64,000 nt of DNA from Crocodylus rhombifer (taxonomy: Eukaryota > Chordata > Crocodylia > Crocodylidae), in assembly GCA_038503035.1 (NCBI GenBank), contig JAVSML010024016.1, forward strand, positions 790,558 to 854,557, written 5' to 3'. Under the pieces are notes generated by a model, which saw only the letters and a program-made list of their open reading frames with translations, had not been told where the DNA came from and did not search any database. Made by a program: the position numbers and the translations under genes. The first letter of the stretch is position 1, and each line of letters starts with the position of its first letter. Below, piece by piece: positions 53,961 to 64,000 of this stretch.

Positions 53961-55940
53961 TCAAGTGTTAATATTACACATATATATTAAATATGATAGG
54001 TGAAGTGCTAAATACCTGCCTGTGTTTCCAGAGTATGCTGGAGAGAGAGAATTATTTAATGTAAGATATTTATAGCTTGCTTCTTTGATTGCAGAGAACC
54101 AAGAGTTTTATAAAGTAAACCCAGAAAGTGTTCTTTGTTTTGAAAGTTCTGTAATTAGTAGAGGTACAACGAGTTCCATATTTATAGCATTTCACTAATA
54201 GTGAAATTAATTAGTCTGCAGAAGAACTGCAAACTTCAACATTGCTAATATGCAGTTAACAAAGAATAATAAATGCAACAATACAAGTTTGGAGACATTT
54301 ATCTCTGTTCAGTAATTGAAAACAGTAAATGGTATCATTCCATGCAAATACTACATTAGTGGGGTTCACTGGCAGCTGCCTCAGTGTGCTGGGCAAATAG
54401 TAGCAGGGGAAGGCTACAGCAGTTACCCAGACCCAGGTGCCATCCATGGTAAATAGGGACATTGGGGTGGGGGTGGGGGGTTGTGTGAGGAAGATTAGGG
54501 GTGTTGAAGGGACTATGCGGGGATGGGAGGGGAATGTTTGGCAGGGGGTGGGTCCCCTGCCCACCTCCCGCATTGTACATAGTCCCCCCACAGCAGCAGC
54601 GGCCACAAGGCAATTAGGGCCTGCTACTGGCAGAGCCCCCCACAGTGCAGTGCAGTGCCAGCCACCCCAGACCCAGTGCCGCTAGTGCCACATGGCGTGG
54701 GCCCAGCCCAGGGCCATGCACCTTTGGGCAGGACTGAGATGCTCTTGCTGTCACGTGCGGTCCTGGCACCGTACGCAGGAGCCATGCATTGGGCCAGGTC
54801 AGGTCCTGCTTCCATGGAGTCCGCTTGGCCTAACAGCTTGTGGGACACTTGGAGGCAGGACCCAGCCTGGCCCAGGCAGGAGCCGCAGGTGGTGGCAGGA
54901 GCTGTCTCGGTATTGTTCAAAGCCGCACACTAGCAGACCAGGCCAGGTCCACTTGCCATGTGTAGACCCCAGGTCAGGTGTTGCTGCACCACCACAGGGC
55001 TGTGCCTGCAGTGAGCCATGGCCCCAACAGCCCAGCTGGCTGCTGCTGCCAGTGCCGGGGGCTATGCGCTCCAGACGGTGGGGGGGGCACATAGCCCTCG
55101 GCACTGTCCCCCTGACCCTTTCCCACAACCCCCACACTCCCCCCCACAAATCCCATAGACCTCCCACATACCCCATGTCCCCCCACATACCTCACCTCCC
55201 ATCTCCTACCCAAAGCACTGCCCCATCCTCTCTCTCTCTCTCTCTTGCACAAACCCCTGCTGCCACCTCTATCCCTTCCCCCAGCCCGTCACACCCCCCA
55301 AGTGGTTCCTGGGACCAGGAGCTGCCCCTCCCCTCTCTGGGGCTGCATGTCCCAGCACTGGTGTGGGCATGGTGCAGGGCTGCAATGTGTCAGGTCCTGT
55401 TCTGTCTAGTGGCTGGGCACACAGGTGTGAGATTTGTAGGTGGGATGTGCAATTAGTGAGGGTTGGGGGGGTTTGTGGGTGGGTGTAGGGTTTGTGGGGG
55501 TGAGGGTTGGGGGGGTGGTTTGTGGGGGTGGGGTTGTGGAGGAGTTTGTGGGTGGGGAGGGACATGTTTGGGGGTGGGGGGACTGTGTGTAGGAGGGGAG
55601 GTCCTCTGCACACCCCTCCACATGGCACAGTGTGAAGCAGTGTGCTGGAGCAGAAGGGGAACAGGGCCACCATAGAGAAGCTCTGGCTGGGTGCCAGAGG
55701 GTCTCCCCTTGGAGGACGCAGCCTGCAGTTGCCACTGAGCATGCTTCAGGAGCATGCCTTGTGCCACTTCTTCTGGCATCTTTTTTTTTAAATCAGGATT
55801 TACTGGTATCAAATTCAGAGCCCACACTGCAAATATGCAGTGTGGGGAATATTTTTTCATTGTTAGCATGCCTCTCGCGGCATCTTGAACTGCTTTGAAA
55901 CACCACAGTAGGCATGTGCTTGCTCATCTGGATACGACCA
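53961..55940. other. Intron with GC-rich blocks, no gene seen
   Basis: 54360-55300 is GC-rich with Pro/Ser/His-rich overlapping ORFs on both strands, including a 254-codon one at 54692-55456. It has no splice sites, no domain and strong C-run composition. A (TC)n run at 55228-55246 is simple sequence. Parts may be MITE interiors. Confidence 0.35.
55455..55600 (+). repeat. G-rich tract with many G-runs
   Basis: Repeated GGGTTTGTGGGTGGG and GGGGGTGGGG phrases give more than ten runs of three or more G on the plus strand (the non-template strand of COL15A1 is the other one). Capable of forming G-quadruplexes in principle. Confidence 0.8.
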
Positions 55941-56680
55941 CTGTGTCCTTAAAAGTCTGGATCATTCTTAATTAATCCAGCTTCATGGTTTTCTCCTTGA
56001 AAAAACTATGTATTAGGTTTTGCAAAGCCAAAATCATTCTTGTTTTGCTTATCTTCAATTTCAGACCTAATTCTGTTGCTACTGCTGAACTCAGCTCTTT
56101 TTTCAAGTACCCTAGGGAATAACACCAAATAAATTTTTTTGCAGACCATTTACTTTTTAGTGTCATTAAGGCTTTGTTGTCAGAAAATTCTCAAATGAGC
56201 AATGGTTACTGTTGCTGTTTATTAAGTCAAAAGAGTTTATCCTAGGGAAGTGTGCCATCCCCAAATGACTTCATCCCTTCTCAACTCTCAGACTTATTTA
56301 TCTGAACTGCCAATTTCATTTTCATCACCCTAGAATTTCTTATCTGTCCACTTCTTCCTCATCTATCCATCATAACATCTGCAATACAGTTCGGGTATAT
56401 CACTGCTTCACCCCTACCTCAGCTGACTTTTTCATCCACAATTTACTCTCCTTCTGCCTTGATTATTGCAAATCCCTTCTCTGAGGCTTCACCAAGATCC
56501 TGTTCTCCATTTCCACAATGTGAAGAATACTGCTTCCATCTTTTCACACAGAGAAAAACAATCAAACAGTTCCTCTGGCCATCCTTTCATTTCAGGATAG
56601 TACTGCTACATGCAAACATAAACATTCAGGACCTTGTTCATTTTGGGAGAAGAGGACGTGGAACAGAGATATGCAAAATC
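55941..56680. mobile_element. Decayed LINE remnant, class uncertain
   Basis: In one plus frame near 56455 the translation LDYCKSLL...GFTK resembles the LDYCNSLLxGLPK motif after the RT domain of L2/CR1-group LINEs. The minus ORF at 55972-56166 (GLKLKISKTRM) is also LINE-like. The two do not agree in orientation, so this may be two fragments. Confidence 0.3.
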
Positions 56681-57639
56681 TGATATTGGGGCTCCCCATT
56701 CATATCATAGTGATGTCTCAGTGCCACAGCCATGGAATGGAGCAGCCAGTTTGTGCTCCATGCAGTCTCCACCCAGTTTTCCTGCCAGACTCCCATCCCT
56801 CTTCTGAAACCAGTGCCCAGCCACCCAGCAAATTACCCCTGGTTTATCTAGCTAGGTAGGTTCTATTCTTTAGTTCTTGCTAAGAAGCCCAGCTGTACTT
56901 AGACTGTCCCCATGCTCTTCTAAGCTACTTTATAAACTCCCTGTATACCTTCACCAGTACCCTATTCCCAGTGCCTCTAGCTAAAAAGTGTCACACGACA
57001 CGGTCCAATTTCTACTAGCTTCTGACTGCCCAAGGCTTTGCACAATGTCTACAGATCTACAGGAAAAGTCTGAATCACAGTGAGGTGTAGATGATCCCCA
57101 TGTCTTAGAGTGTGGAGCATGCACAGTCTGTGGGTATTAGGGCAAAGGTTCTTTGCAGAATGAGTGGTATATAACTGCACACCGTATTCCAGATGAGGTT
57201 AAGAGCGCTAGATAGGTCTGACCATCAGGTGAGGCTAACCAAATGTCCTACCCCGTGCTTCAAACTGCCTGGGACCATGCAGCACTGTCTACTTTTGAGG
57301 CAAGAGCCATTACAGGCAGGCAATAGGATGCACATGACTGAAATAGTATAGGCAGGCATGAAATAGAATAGGCAGGCAATAGTAGCACATGGCTGGAAGG
57401 GAGGGAGGGAACAATGGAGGCTCCCATGGGCCACAAAGCCCTGATGAGAGTTCCCTGCAAGGCACTGCACTCCCACTCAGACACAGGATGGTGCTGCTCT
57501 GCTCCATCTGTCCATCAACACTTGCCATCAGCCTCATATCAACATCAGATATTCAATCAAGCTCACTGTTTCTTAGTTTTTTATGGAAGGCTCTATGTTA
57601 TTTATGGACTTTATGGACAAGTGTTTTAGACCCCTTTTT
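56681..57639. other. Intron, no gene seen
   Basis: A short CR1-like phrase (CACCGTATTCCAGATGAGG) lies at about 57180, and a 20-bp tandem (GAAATAGTATAGGCAGGCAT, then GAAATAGAATAGGCAGGCAA) at 57340-57380. Nothing else recognised. Confidence 0.4.
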
Positions 57640-58118
57640 ATGGACTGTCTATAACTTTACAGGCACTTGGCAAACCTGACCCAGATTCTTTTCAGCAACA
57701 GTACTGCCCATCCAGTTATCTTTCGCTCGGTATTTGTGCATTTGGATATTATTCCTTAGGTGTAGCACCTGCCATCTCTGAATTAAATCCAGGTGTCTGT
57801 ACCCTAACACTCCAATATATCAAGACCCTATTGAATTCTTCACCTATTCTCCAAAGCATTTGTAGTCCTTCCCAATTTCATGTCATCTGCAAACCTAATC
57901 AAGAAGCTCTCTATTACAACTTCCATATAATTAAAAAACGTGAAACAACACAGGACCCAGGATAGACTCCTGTGGAATCTCACCTGAAACAGCTTGCTAT
58001 TCTGACATTGATCAATTTACATTTACTTCCCTTGTGGTCACTGAGCCAGTTTTGTATCTACCTATTGGAATTCTATCCAAGCCACATACGTCCAGTTTAC
58101 TCCTGAGAATGCCATGTG
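57640..58118 (-). mobile_element. CR1 LINE fragment, old
   Basis: Reverse-orientation CR1 ORF2/3' region: TTAGGTGTAGCACCTGCCAT, CTTCCCAATTTCATGTCATC followed by TGCAAACCTAAT, and CAGGATAGACTCCTGTGGAA. Broken frame. Confidence 0.8.
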
Positions 58119-58122
58119 GAAG

Positions 58123-58658
58123 TACTGTATTTACTTGATCCCAAGATGAAGGGTTTCTCCCTCCATTTTACATGGGGAGAAAAGCCTCTCATCTTGGAAT
58201 CAAGTAAAAGGCAGTAGAGCAGGGAATAGGGCAGATGGCTAATGTGGCTGTGGCTCTGGCCCCAACCAACTTCCACTTTTGCTATTGCCACCACTGCTAC
58301 TGGGCCAGGCTGGAGCCATGCTCCATGCTCCAAGGTGGAGCAGGGATGAGTAAGTTGTGGGGAGTGGGGAAAACAGGTGGCAGGAGGCAAGGTACTGGAC
58401 CACTCCCTCATTGGCTTCTCCCCCCACTGTCTCCCCAAGCATTTCCCCCTATCATTCCCAACCTACTGCTCCCTCTACCACCTTGGCCCTACTGCTCCCT
58501 TCACAGGTTTCCCCACTGCAGTGGTAGGGGGGGTTAATTTAAGATGATCCTCCAATAATTAGATTTCATACATGAAAAATTATAATACATTTATAATTTT
58601 TCCATTTATAGAATCTAATTATTGAGGGATTGTCTTAAATTCAGGTAAATAAATGGTA
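58123..58658. mobile_element. DNA transposon with TACTGTATTTACTTGA termini (uninterrupted sibling of 8106-12078)
   Basis: Left TACTGTATTTACTTGATCCC, right (inverse) GTCTTAAATTCAGGTAAATA then AATGGTA. Next to the right end, AATCTAATTATTGAGGGATT matches the same place in the 8106-12078 copy. 536 bp, no transposase. Confidence 0.7.
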
Positions 58659-59030
58659 TGTACAAAATTCAAGCCCAAATATCATATGTCCTCTGCATTC
58701 CCTTCTTCCACCCAACTTTGTCAAAGAAGGATATCATGTGGGTTTTGCATGATTTTGTTCTTAACAAATCTATGTTACAGGGAAGGATAAAATAATGTGA
58801 AACAAATTTAGACTTACTACAATTAAATGCCAAAACATAATGCAAAACTGCAGACTTCAGGGAACATGCCTTCAGATGCTGTTCATTATAACCTTCCATT
58901 CAACATACTGTTATGTATAAAGGTTGAAATCACCACCAGGTGACACTGTGCCTACAGTTTCTAACTTGCATACCTAAAACTCTTCATCATACCCAAAGTG
59001 CTCTAACTTTGTTCAATACCAGTATTTCCT
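58659..59030. other. Intron, no gene seen
   Basis: AT-rich; minus ORF 58669-58899 unrecognised. Confidence 0.4.
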
Positions 59031-59597
59031 ACCAAGTGATTGTGCATCCAGACAATCACGATCCTGTGGTATATGGTGCTGCAAACGTGTTTGCAGCACC
59101 ACGTACCTCACAATTTGGTGTTCTCCACGCTGCAAGGGCACACTGCCTGAGCATGCACTGCACTTGGTGGCATTTCTGCAGGTTTTTTTCACCCCTGGAT
59201 ATCCAGGGGTCCAAAAAAAAATGTGGGAACCCCCCCCCCAGAGCAACGCATGCTTAGCCAATGCACACTGCTGAAAAGTGGAACTGGCCTGCCCAGAACC
59301 ATGCTACACTGCCAGCCGGGCTCCACATAGACCCCCAGACCCCAAGACCCCAGGTAATGCTGCTGAAGCCAGCACAGTGCTGGCTCCAGCCTCCCCTACA
59401 CCATCTGGGGTAACTTGTCACACACTAAAGTGTGCAGGGCATGGGCATTCCCTGGGGACAAGAAGTACTTGTCCCCAGGGAACCAAAGGTCCACGCACGT
59501 CTCGACGCAGCATGAAGGATCAAAAACACCATTTAACACAATTTTACCTATTGTTGAAATAATTGATTTGATCTTCTGAGAACTTGAGCATGTATTG
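59031..59597. mobile_element. MITE-like block with perfect 13-bp palindrome
   Basis: 59074-59101 is TGGTGCTGCAAAC-GT-GTTTGCAGCACCA, a perfect inverted repeat, inside TTGTGCATCCAGACAATCAC-type terminal sequence related to 46730 and 48990. The right edge is not defined. Confidence 0.5.
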
Positions 59598-59695
59598 GAC
59601 ACATCTACATGTGCTTTTAATATGATATAGGCTTACTGTGCAGTAAAATACTGTGTAGTAAGCCTTTCCCAGAACCATGTCTACACATGCACCCT
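59598..59695. mobile_element. Small MITE, GGGTGCATCTACATGTGC family (copy 5)
   Basis: GGACACATCTACATGTGC at the left and CATGTCTACACATGCACCC at the right are inverted. AGGCTTACTGTGCAGTAAAA and TGTAGTAAGCCT form an inner hairpin. It may be only the end of a longer element reaching about 60000. Confidence 0.55.
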
Positions 59696-61001
59696 GTTGG
59701 GAGCTAAACTGGTCCCAAAGGGAATAGCCCAGTACAGGGCTGCTCCTGTCCTGTTCTGTCCCCCTGCAGCAGCCAGGGGGAGCTCCAGGTTCCCTTGGGG
59801 TGCTAACCCATGGGCAGCCAGGGGACATAGTGGATGGTCCTGATGTGCATGGGGCCAGGAGAGCTGTGACAGCTGCAGTGGCAGCTGTCTCCTGGCTCTG
59901 TGCACAGTGGAAAGGGTCCTGATGTGCACGAGTCCAGGTGACAGCTGCTGCTGCAGCTGGCAGAGATCTCCCAACCCTGTGTACATCAGGACACACAGCT
60001 GCCATGCCTAGCAGGGCTTCCCCACCCAGCAGGGATTTCCACTGACTTCAGTGGTATCTGGGATAGGCCCACAGAAACAGTAAGCTTTTGAAGTATTACG
60101 CAAGACACTACTACTGAACAATCAACAGAACAGCTATTATTGTTAATATTATTATTATTATTACTACTAGTAGTAGTTATTATTGTAATTATTAGAATAT
60201 TGCCTAGCAAAAATATGAATAATTAGGCACAAATTCACAGCCCAAATTGTGCAAATAAAAGTGTACTAATCCTAACTGCAGTTTTGAAGAAAATTGTGTC
60301 CTTCACATTGTAAATAATTTGTCCCAGATGCTGGGATGTTCAAGTAATATAGACAAATGTATTTTCGTTATTGCATACCACATGTAACTCATAGCTTGCC
60401 AATACCAGTAGTTTAGGAAAGTGTTTCCTAATTTTCTAAAGCAAAAGCTTCATTAAGATTTGCAGTGTTAGGGTGATATTTTGTTCTTTCCTGGTCATCT
60501 AGAGGCATAAATGGAAATGACAATTTTTATCCAATCTGGCTGCTGAAAGTGCTCCACAATTGTGACCAAACAGAAGTGCATGGCTACAAGGCACTTTAAA
60601 AGGGTCCAAGCCTATGAAAATCTGAACCCTTATTGCATGAAGGTTCAGATGAATATGCCCCAAAACAGAGCGGCTTCAGTAACTTGCGTCTGTGCTCATG
60701 GGCAGCTTGTGCTGCCTTAGTCAGGGGGCCCATGCAACCAGTCCTGCCAACAGCAGGGGAGGTCCCCTCCAGCCGATCTCACTGCTTGAGGGGGGTCCCC
60801 TCACAGCCAATCCTGGAGTGGCTGCAATGATTGGCCAGCACTTGCGGGGGGCCACCAGCACCCCTGCCTGCCCCTCTGCCCATTACCTAAGTGGTGAGCA
60901 TGGCCGGTCAGGGGGGTTGCACTGACACTTTCGGGGGTGCACATGCACCCCCTTGCACCCCCTATGTCTTGCCACTGTCTGTGCTGCCTCCCAGCCCCAG
61001 A
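59696..61001. other. Intron, no gene seen
   Basis: 59700-60000 and 60650-60970 are GC-rich, the rest AT-rich, with an ATT/TAG trinucleotide microsatellite at 60133-60195. Overlapping ORFs are compositional. Confidence 0.4.
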
Positions 61002-61212
61002 GCTGTTTTCAGAATGAGAGAGGGGAAAGGGAGTGGAGGGAGTTCAGTCTAGGGTTTATTCAGCCAGCACTGGAGGGTGCACTGGTGTACTGGAATCCCC
61101 CTGAGGTGGGGGGGCTCCAATACACCAACCCCATCCCTCAGCACTGTCTGGGGAACCCCTAGAACAATTTCCTCCTGCGCCCTTTCCCCCCTCCCATTCA
61201 GAAAACAGCAGC
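61002..61212. mobile_element. ~210-bp fully palindromic element
   Basis: Left arm GCTGTTTTCAGAATGAGAGA, GGGGAAAGGG, later GGTGTACTGGAATCCCC; right arm GGGGGGCTCCAATACACC, later CCCTTTCCCCCCTCCCATTC, AGAAAACAGCAGC. The arms are about 100 bp each with almost no loop. Foldback MITE type. The minus ORF across it is an artefact. Confidence 0.7.
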
Positions 61213-61599
61213 GGTGCTGGGAGGGGGAAGGGGTGTTGCTATGGGAGAGTAGCTGCAGGTTTGCAGCTGCCCTAAACAGCATCTGGATTCCTCAACCCCC
61301 AGGACACAACCGTGAAGGTCTGTTGGGTCCAGGGGATCATTGTAATAACTCTTGGGGCTTCCTACAAAGCACCATGAGTTACAGAGGTAAGCTGCTCTTC
61401 TGTCTGTGCCTTTGGTAGCCAATATTTGGCTGTTCACAGGGGATTTTTGGCTGTTACACACCATAGGGAATTCTGTTTTTGGGCACATATCCCCATACAC
61501 ATGGACAACAATGGGCAACTATATGCAGTAGAAGCCATACTATGTATGTGCTTCCCTTGTAGATGCATAGCAGACTGAGACAGCTGAAAATGGAGGTGG

Positions 61600-61720
61600 C
61601 AAAACACACATCTACTAGACTTGGGCTCAGGAACAGAAATGTACTCTGCCTCCATCCCCTTGTGTCACTACACCACTCTCCTGGGAAGCCAGAAGACCTA
61701 GGCTCTATGCTCAGCCTCAC
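61600..61720 (+). mobile_element. tRNA-derived SINE-like fragment
   Basis: ACTACACCACTCTCCTGGGA followed by AGCCAGAAGACCTAGGCTCT resembles the head of tRNA SINEs (A-box region to B-box GACCTAGGCTC). Its decayed partner in reverse orientation is at 63425-63500. Confidence 0.45.
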
Positions 61721-61834
61721 CCGAGATTTTAAAACAGGGCTGCTCTCACACAGGTCAGCCATTATCCAGTTCTTTCTTCGGCACTCCTTTTGAAGCTGGG
61801 CCACTAATGTAGCCAAGAGATTGAGCTCCTAGGC

Positions 61835-63100
61835 TAGGGACAGACATTACACATAAACCGGCTTAAGTGATCAGAAACTGATTTAAACCTGTAACAGAAC
61901 AGATGTTTGGTGCACATAAACCGGTTTGAGAATGGCTGAAACTGGTTTGAGATAAACCTGATTGATCGCTTCTCGGCCTCTTGAAGGCTCAGATCAAGTG
62001 TAGTATCAGACATAACTGATTTGGCTCAAACCAGTTTATGCAATGACTGTCCCAGACCCCTTGGTGGTTTAAGAAAACCACACACCCCCAGCATCCCAGC
62101 ATGCTCTGGGGCTGGGTGGGGCTCTCTGCTCCACAGCAGAGCTGACCCTTCCCCTCTGCTCTCTAATCAGAGCAGGGGCAGGGTGTGGCCAGACCCCTCT
62201 CCCCCGCTTCCCCTTTCCCCCTCCCTCCACTGGCAAACCTTGGGGACTGCAGCTACTGTTTGCCAGCCCTACCTCCATGGCTTGCCTGCAAACAGGCAGG
62301 GAAAGAGTTAATCACTCCCTCTGTCCCCTCTCTCCTGGAATGCCAGGGCTTTAGCTGCAGTCCCTGTGGCTTGCACAGCGGTCCCAGAGCAGGGGACAGA
62401 AGCAAGCAAATCTATGTGCAGTTCCAAGCCCTGCTGCAGCTCTGAGCCCAGAGCTAAGACTTGCAGGGACAGACTGAGAGGTGGAAAGTGTTGGCAAAGA
62501 TCTGACAATGATAAGTGATCACACATGCTGGAGATTTAGTTAAGAGAAGCTGTACCAAAGAATGCAGAGGGCTACATTTACATTATAAAACAGAACATGT
62601 AAACAAAGCCTTTGAAAATGCCTGGCTATAAGGATACACTCTGCCCTCAGGATTAGTAAGACTAACTCTTATCTTTCTGGTTTACATTTTAAGTTAGACT
62701 AAGTTGTGTATGCTGTGTTTTACTGGACTGTATCTTAGCTTAGGTGAAGATTTTTGGTAGTTCCCTGTTGTATGCTTTGCAAATTGCTTTATTCAATACC
62801 TTGCTTCAGAGAAAGGACTTTTTCCCCATCCCCTGTGTGCTAACCCTGGCTGGTGCCTGGCCATACCCCCTCTGCTCCAGCAGGGAGGGGTGAGAGTCTC
62901 GGAGGGTGTCTCTCTTCCCTCATCTTTGGCAGTTGCTGGCAGGCACGCTCTAGTGCCCCATGGCTTCTGGCATGGGCCTGCATTTCCTGGTTTAATAGAG
63001 CATGTCTGTCCACCTTTTAATCACTTTAAGCTGCACAGTTTAGGCTAACTTGCAAAGAGTGAATCAATTCAGGCTTGGCCTTTTTGAATGTCTGTCCCTA
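61835..63100 (+). mobile_element. hAT-like non-autonomous transposon, copy B, carrying a U2 snRNA-like segment
   Basis: Ends TAGGGACAGACATT and AATGTCTGTCCCTA form a perfect 14-bp TIR. Flanks GCTCCTAGGC (left) and GCTCTAGGC (right) look like a target duplication with one indel. The body matches copy A (21754-22815) in opposite orientation over both ends. No transposase. Unlike A, it contains the U2-like 43 bp at 61965-62007 and lacks the 217-bp insertion. Confidence 0.8.
61965..62007 (+). pseudogene. U2 snRNA 5'-end-like fragment inside the transposon
   Basis: ATCGCTTCTCGGCCT is identical to the first 15 nt of vertebrate U2 snRNA. After a 3-nt-longer diverged link, AGATCAAGTGTAGTATC again equals U2 (nt ~24-40, the branch-site recognition region). 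The rest of U2 is absent, so it is not a functional snRNA. Crocodilian SINEs with U1/U2-derived heads (SINEU) are known, so the fragment may trace to such an element. Confidence 0.75.
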
Positions 63101-63129
63101 GCTCTAGGCTCTTTCACTGCAAAGTGTAT

Positions 63130-63375
63130 TTTTCAGTCCTTTCATTGTTTTCATGGCTTTTCTCATTCCAATTTATCCACATCCCTCTTGAAGCATTGCC
63201 ACAATATTGGACACATTATTCCAATGTCTGCACAGTGCCAAATACAAAGATAATATAATCTCTCCACTTCCACTCAGTATTTCCCTGTTTATACACACAA
63301 GGAACACATTAACTTTTTGACCACACGGATGTATGGGGAGCTCAGATTCAACTGATTACCCATTGTGAGCAAATC
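63130..63375 (-). mobile_element. CR1 LINE fragment, old
   Basis: Reverse-orientation phrases CACATCCCTCTTGAAGCATT and TATTGGACACATTATTCCAA correspond to the CR1 region normally reading CTGGACACAGTxxTCCAG. Broken, no frame. Confidence 0.7.
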
Positions 63376-64000
63376 CAGCTTAGATGGAGCAAAGTACAAG
63401 GGGAAGAACTTCTGCCCACGTTGCCCAAATGGGCCCATGCTAGAACCCAGGGCCCCCTGCCTTCCAGGCCAGTAGTCATCTTGCTGAACTGCACACTCCA
63501 GCTCTCTCCCCTCTACCTGACACAGGGGAAGCACTGGGGGCTGGATGGTGGGGCTCTTCAGGCCATATCTAGCCTGCAGACAGAATTTTTGATTTCCCTG
63601 TTCTACAGGCATCCAAAAATGGCCAGTTAGATGACCAGGAAAGAATACAATGTCACTCTTGTTCAATTTATTGAAAAGAACATTAATTAATCTTCCAAAA
63701 ACTTAAAGTAAGTTAAGGATATGTAAAACAAGACAGAAAACAGAACCTAATATTTTCATTTTGATTGGCACTCAGTAAGCTTCTCAGACTTCGGCAGCTC
63801 CGCTATTTTCATTGAGAAGCCTACTAGGTGACAGACAGTTACAAGCTTGACACAGGAGGAAGGGTTTTCAATCAATTTTATGAAGTTTGGAAGACTTGTA
63901 CCAATGTTCTGATCTATTCCATTTCTTTGAAGTACATTACAAGCTTCTGGTAATACATGAAGTTTGGGCATAGTTTACACTTGGCAATTATTTTTAACTG
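63376..64000. other. Intron, no gene seen
   Basis: 63425-63500 is a decayed tRNA-SINE head in reverse orientation (AGAACCCAGGGCCCCCTGCC). The minus ORF 63971-63756 (71 codons) looks peptide-like but matches nothing I know and is not part of the TSPN domain. Confidence 0.4.

Noticed and set aside
54692..55456. 254-codon plus-strand ORF, the longest in the window
   Set aside because: It lies in a GC-rich, C-run-filled block, is Pro/Ser/His-rich, has no recognisable domain and overlaps equally long ORFs on the other strand.
61965..62007. Functional U2 snRNA gene
   Set aside because: Only about 40 nt of the 5' end are present, without the Sm site, the 3' stems or a proximal snRNA promoter.
63756..63971. 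71-codon minus ORF considered as an upstream TSPN exon of COL15A1
   Set aside because: The sequence does not resemble the TSPN domain and shows no matching splice phase with the exon at 52820.

Overview
This is vertebrate nuclear DNA from a sauropsid, most likely a crocodilian and possibly a turtle. The call rests on many CR1 LINE fragments, MIR/CORE-type SINE remnants, a DIRS-like recombinase fragment, a Tx1-like LINE, many small palindromic DNA transposons and very low coding density. No species call is made. The six-frame translations are almost all chance ORFs or transposon debris.

The one host gene is on the minus strand: a 5'-half portion of a type XV collagen gene (COL15A1). I can place 13 consecutive exons between 52820 and 5814. 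Together they make 1131 nt, or 377 codons, with every junction phase compatible. In gene order they encode the last residues of the N-terminal thrombospondin-like domain, an acidic Ser-Gly-bearing non-collagenous region (NC1), a first collagenous block (COL1), a short acidic Ser-Gly interruption (NC2), the second collagenous block (COL2), and the start of NC3. The signal peptide and most of the TSPN domain lie upstream (beyond 64000). Later collagenous blocks and the C-terminal trimerisation/endostatin-like (restin) part lie downstream (below position 1).

The rest is intronic. 1-5.8 kb: a minisatellite, MITEs, a putative solo LTR and CR1 ends. 6.4-14.4 kb: a MIR-like SINE, a DNA transposon split by a nested decayed Tx1-like LINE, and a second LTR-like block. 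14.5-22.9 kb: MITEs, a third LTR-like block and one hAT-like element. 22.9-33.4 kb: several CR1 copies, two of them facing in opposite directions, and the DIRS-like fragment. 33-52 kb: mostly old unique intron with scattered MITEs and palindromes. 52.8-64 kb: more CR1, GC-rich blocks, and a second hAT-like copy that contains a fragment matching the 5' end of U2 snRNA.

Points most worth checking: a probable GC-AG intron in COL15A1; a COL1 block far longer, and an NC1 apparently much shorter, than in human; the U2-like segment inside a TIR element; the nested LINE; and a 217-bp pair about 96% identical in two COL15A1 introns. I found no evidence of a wholly new gene system.
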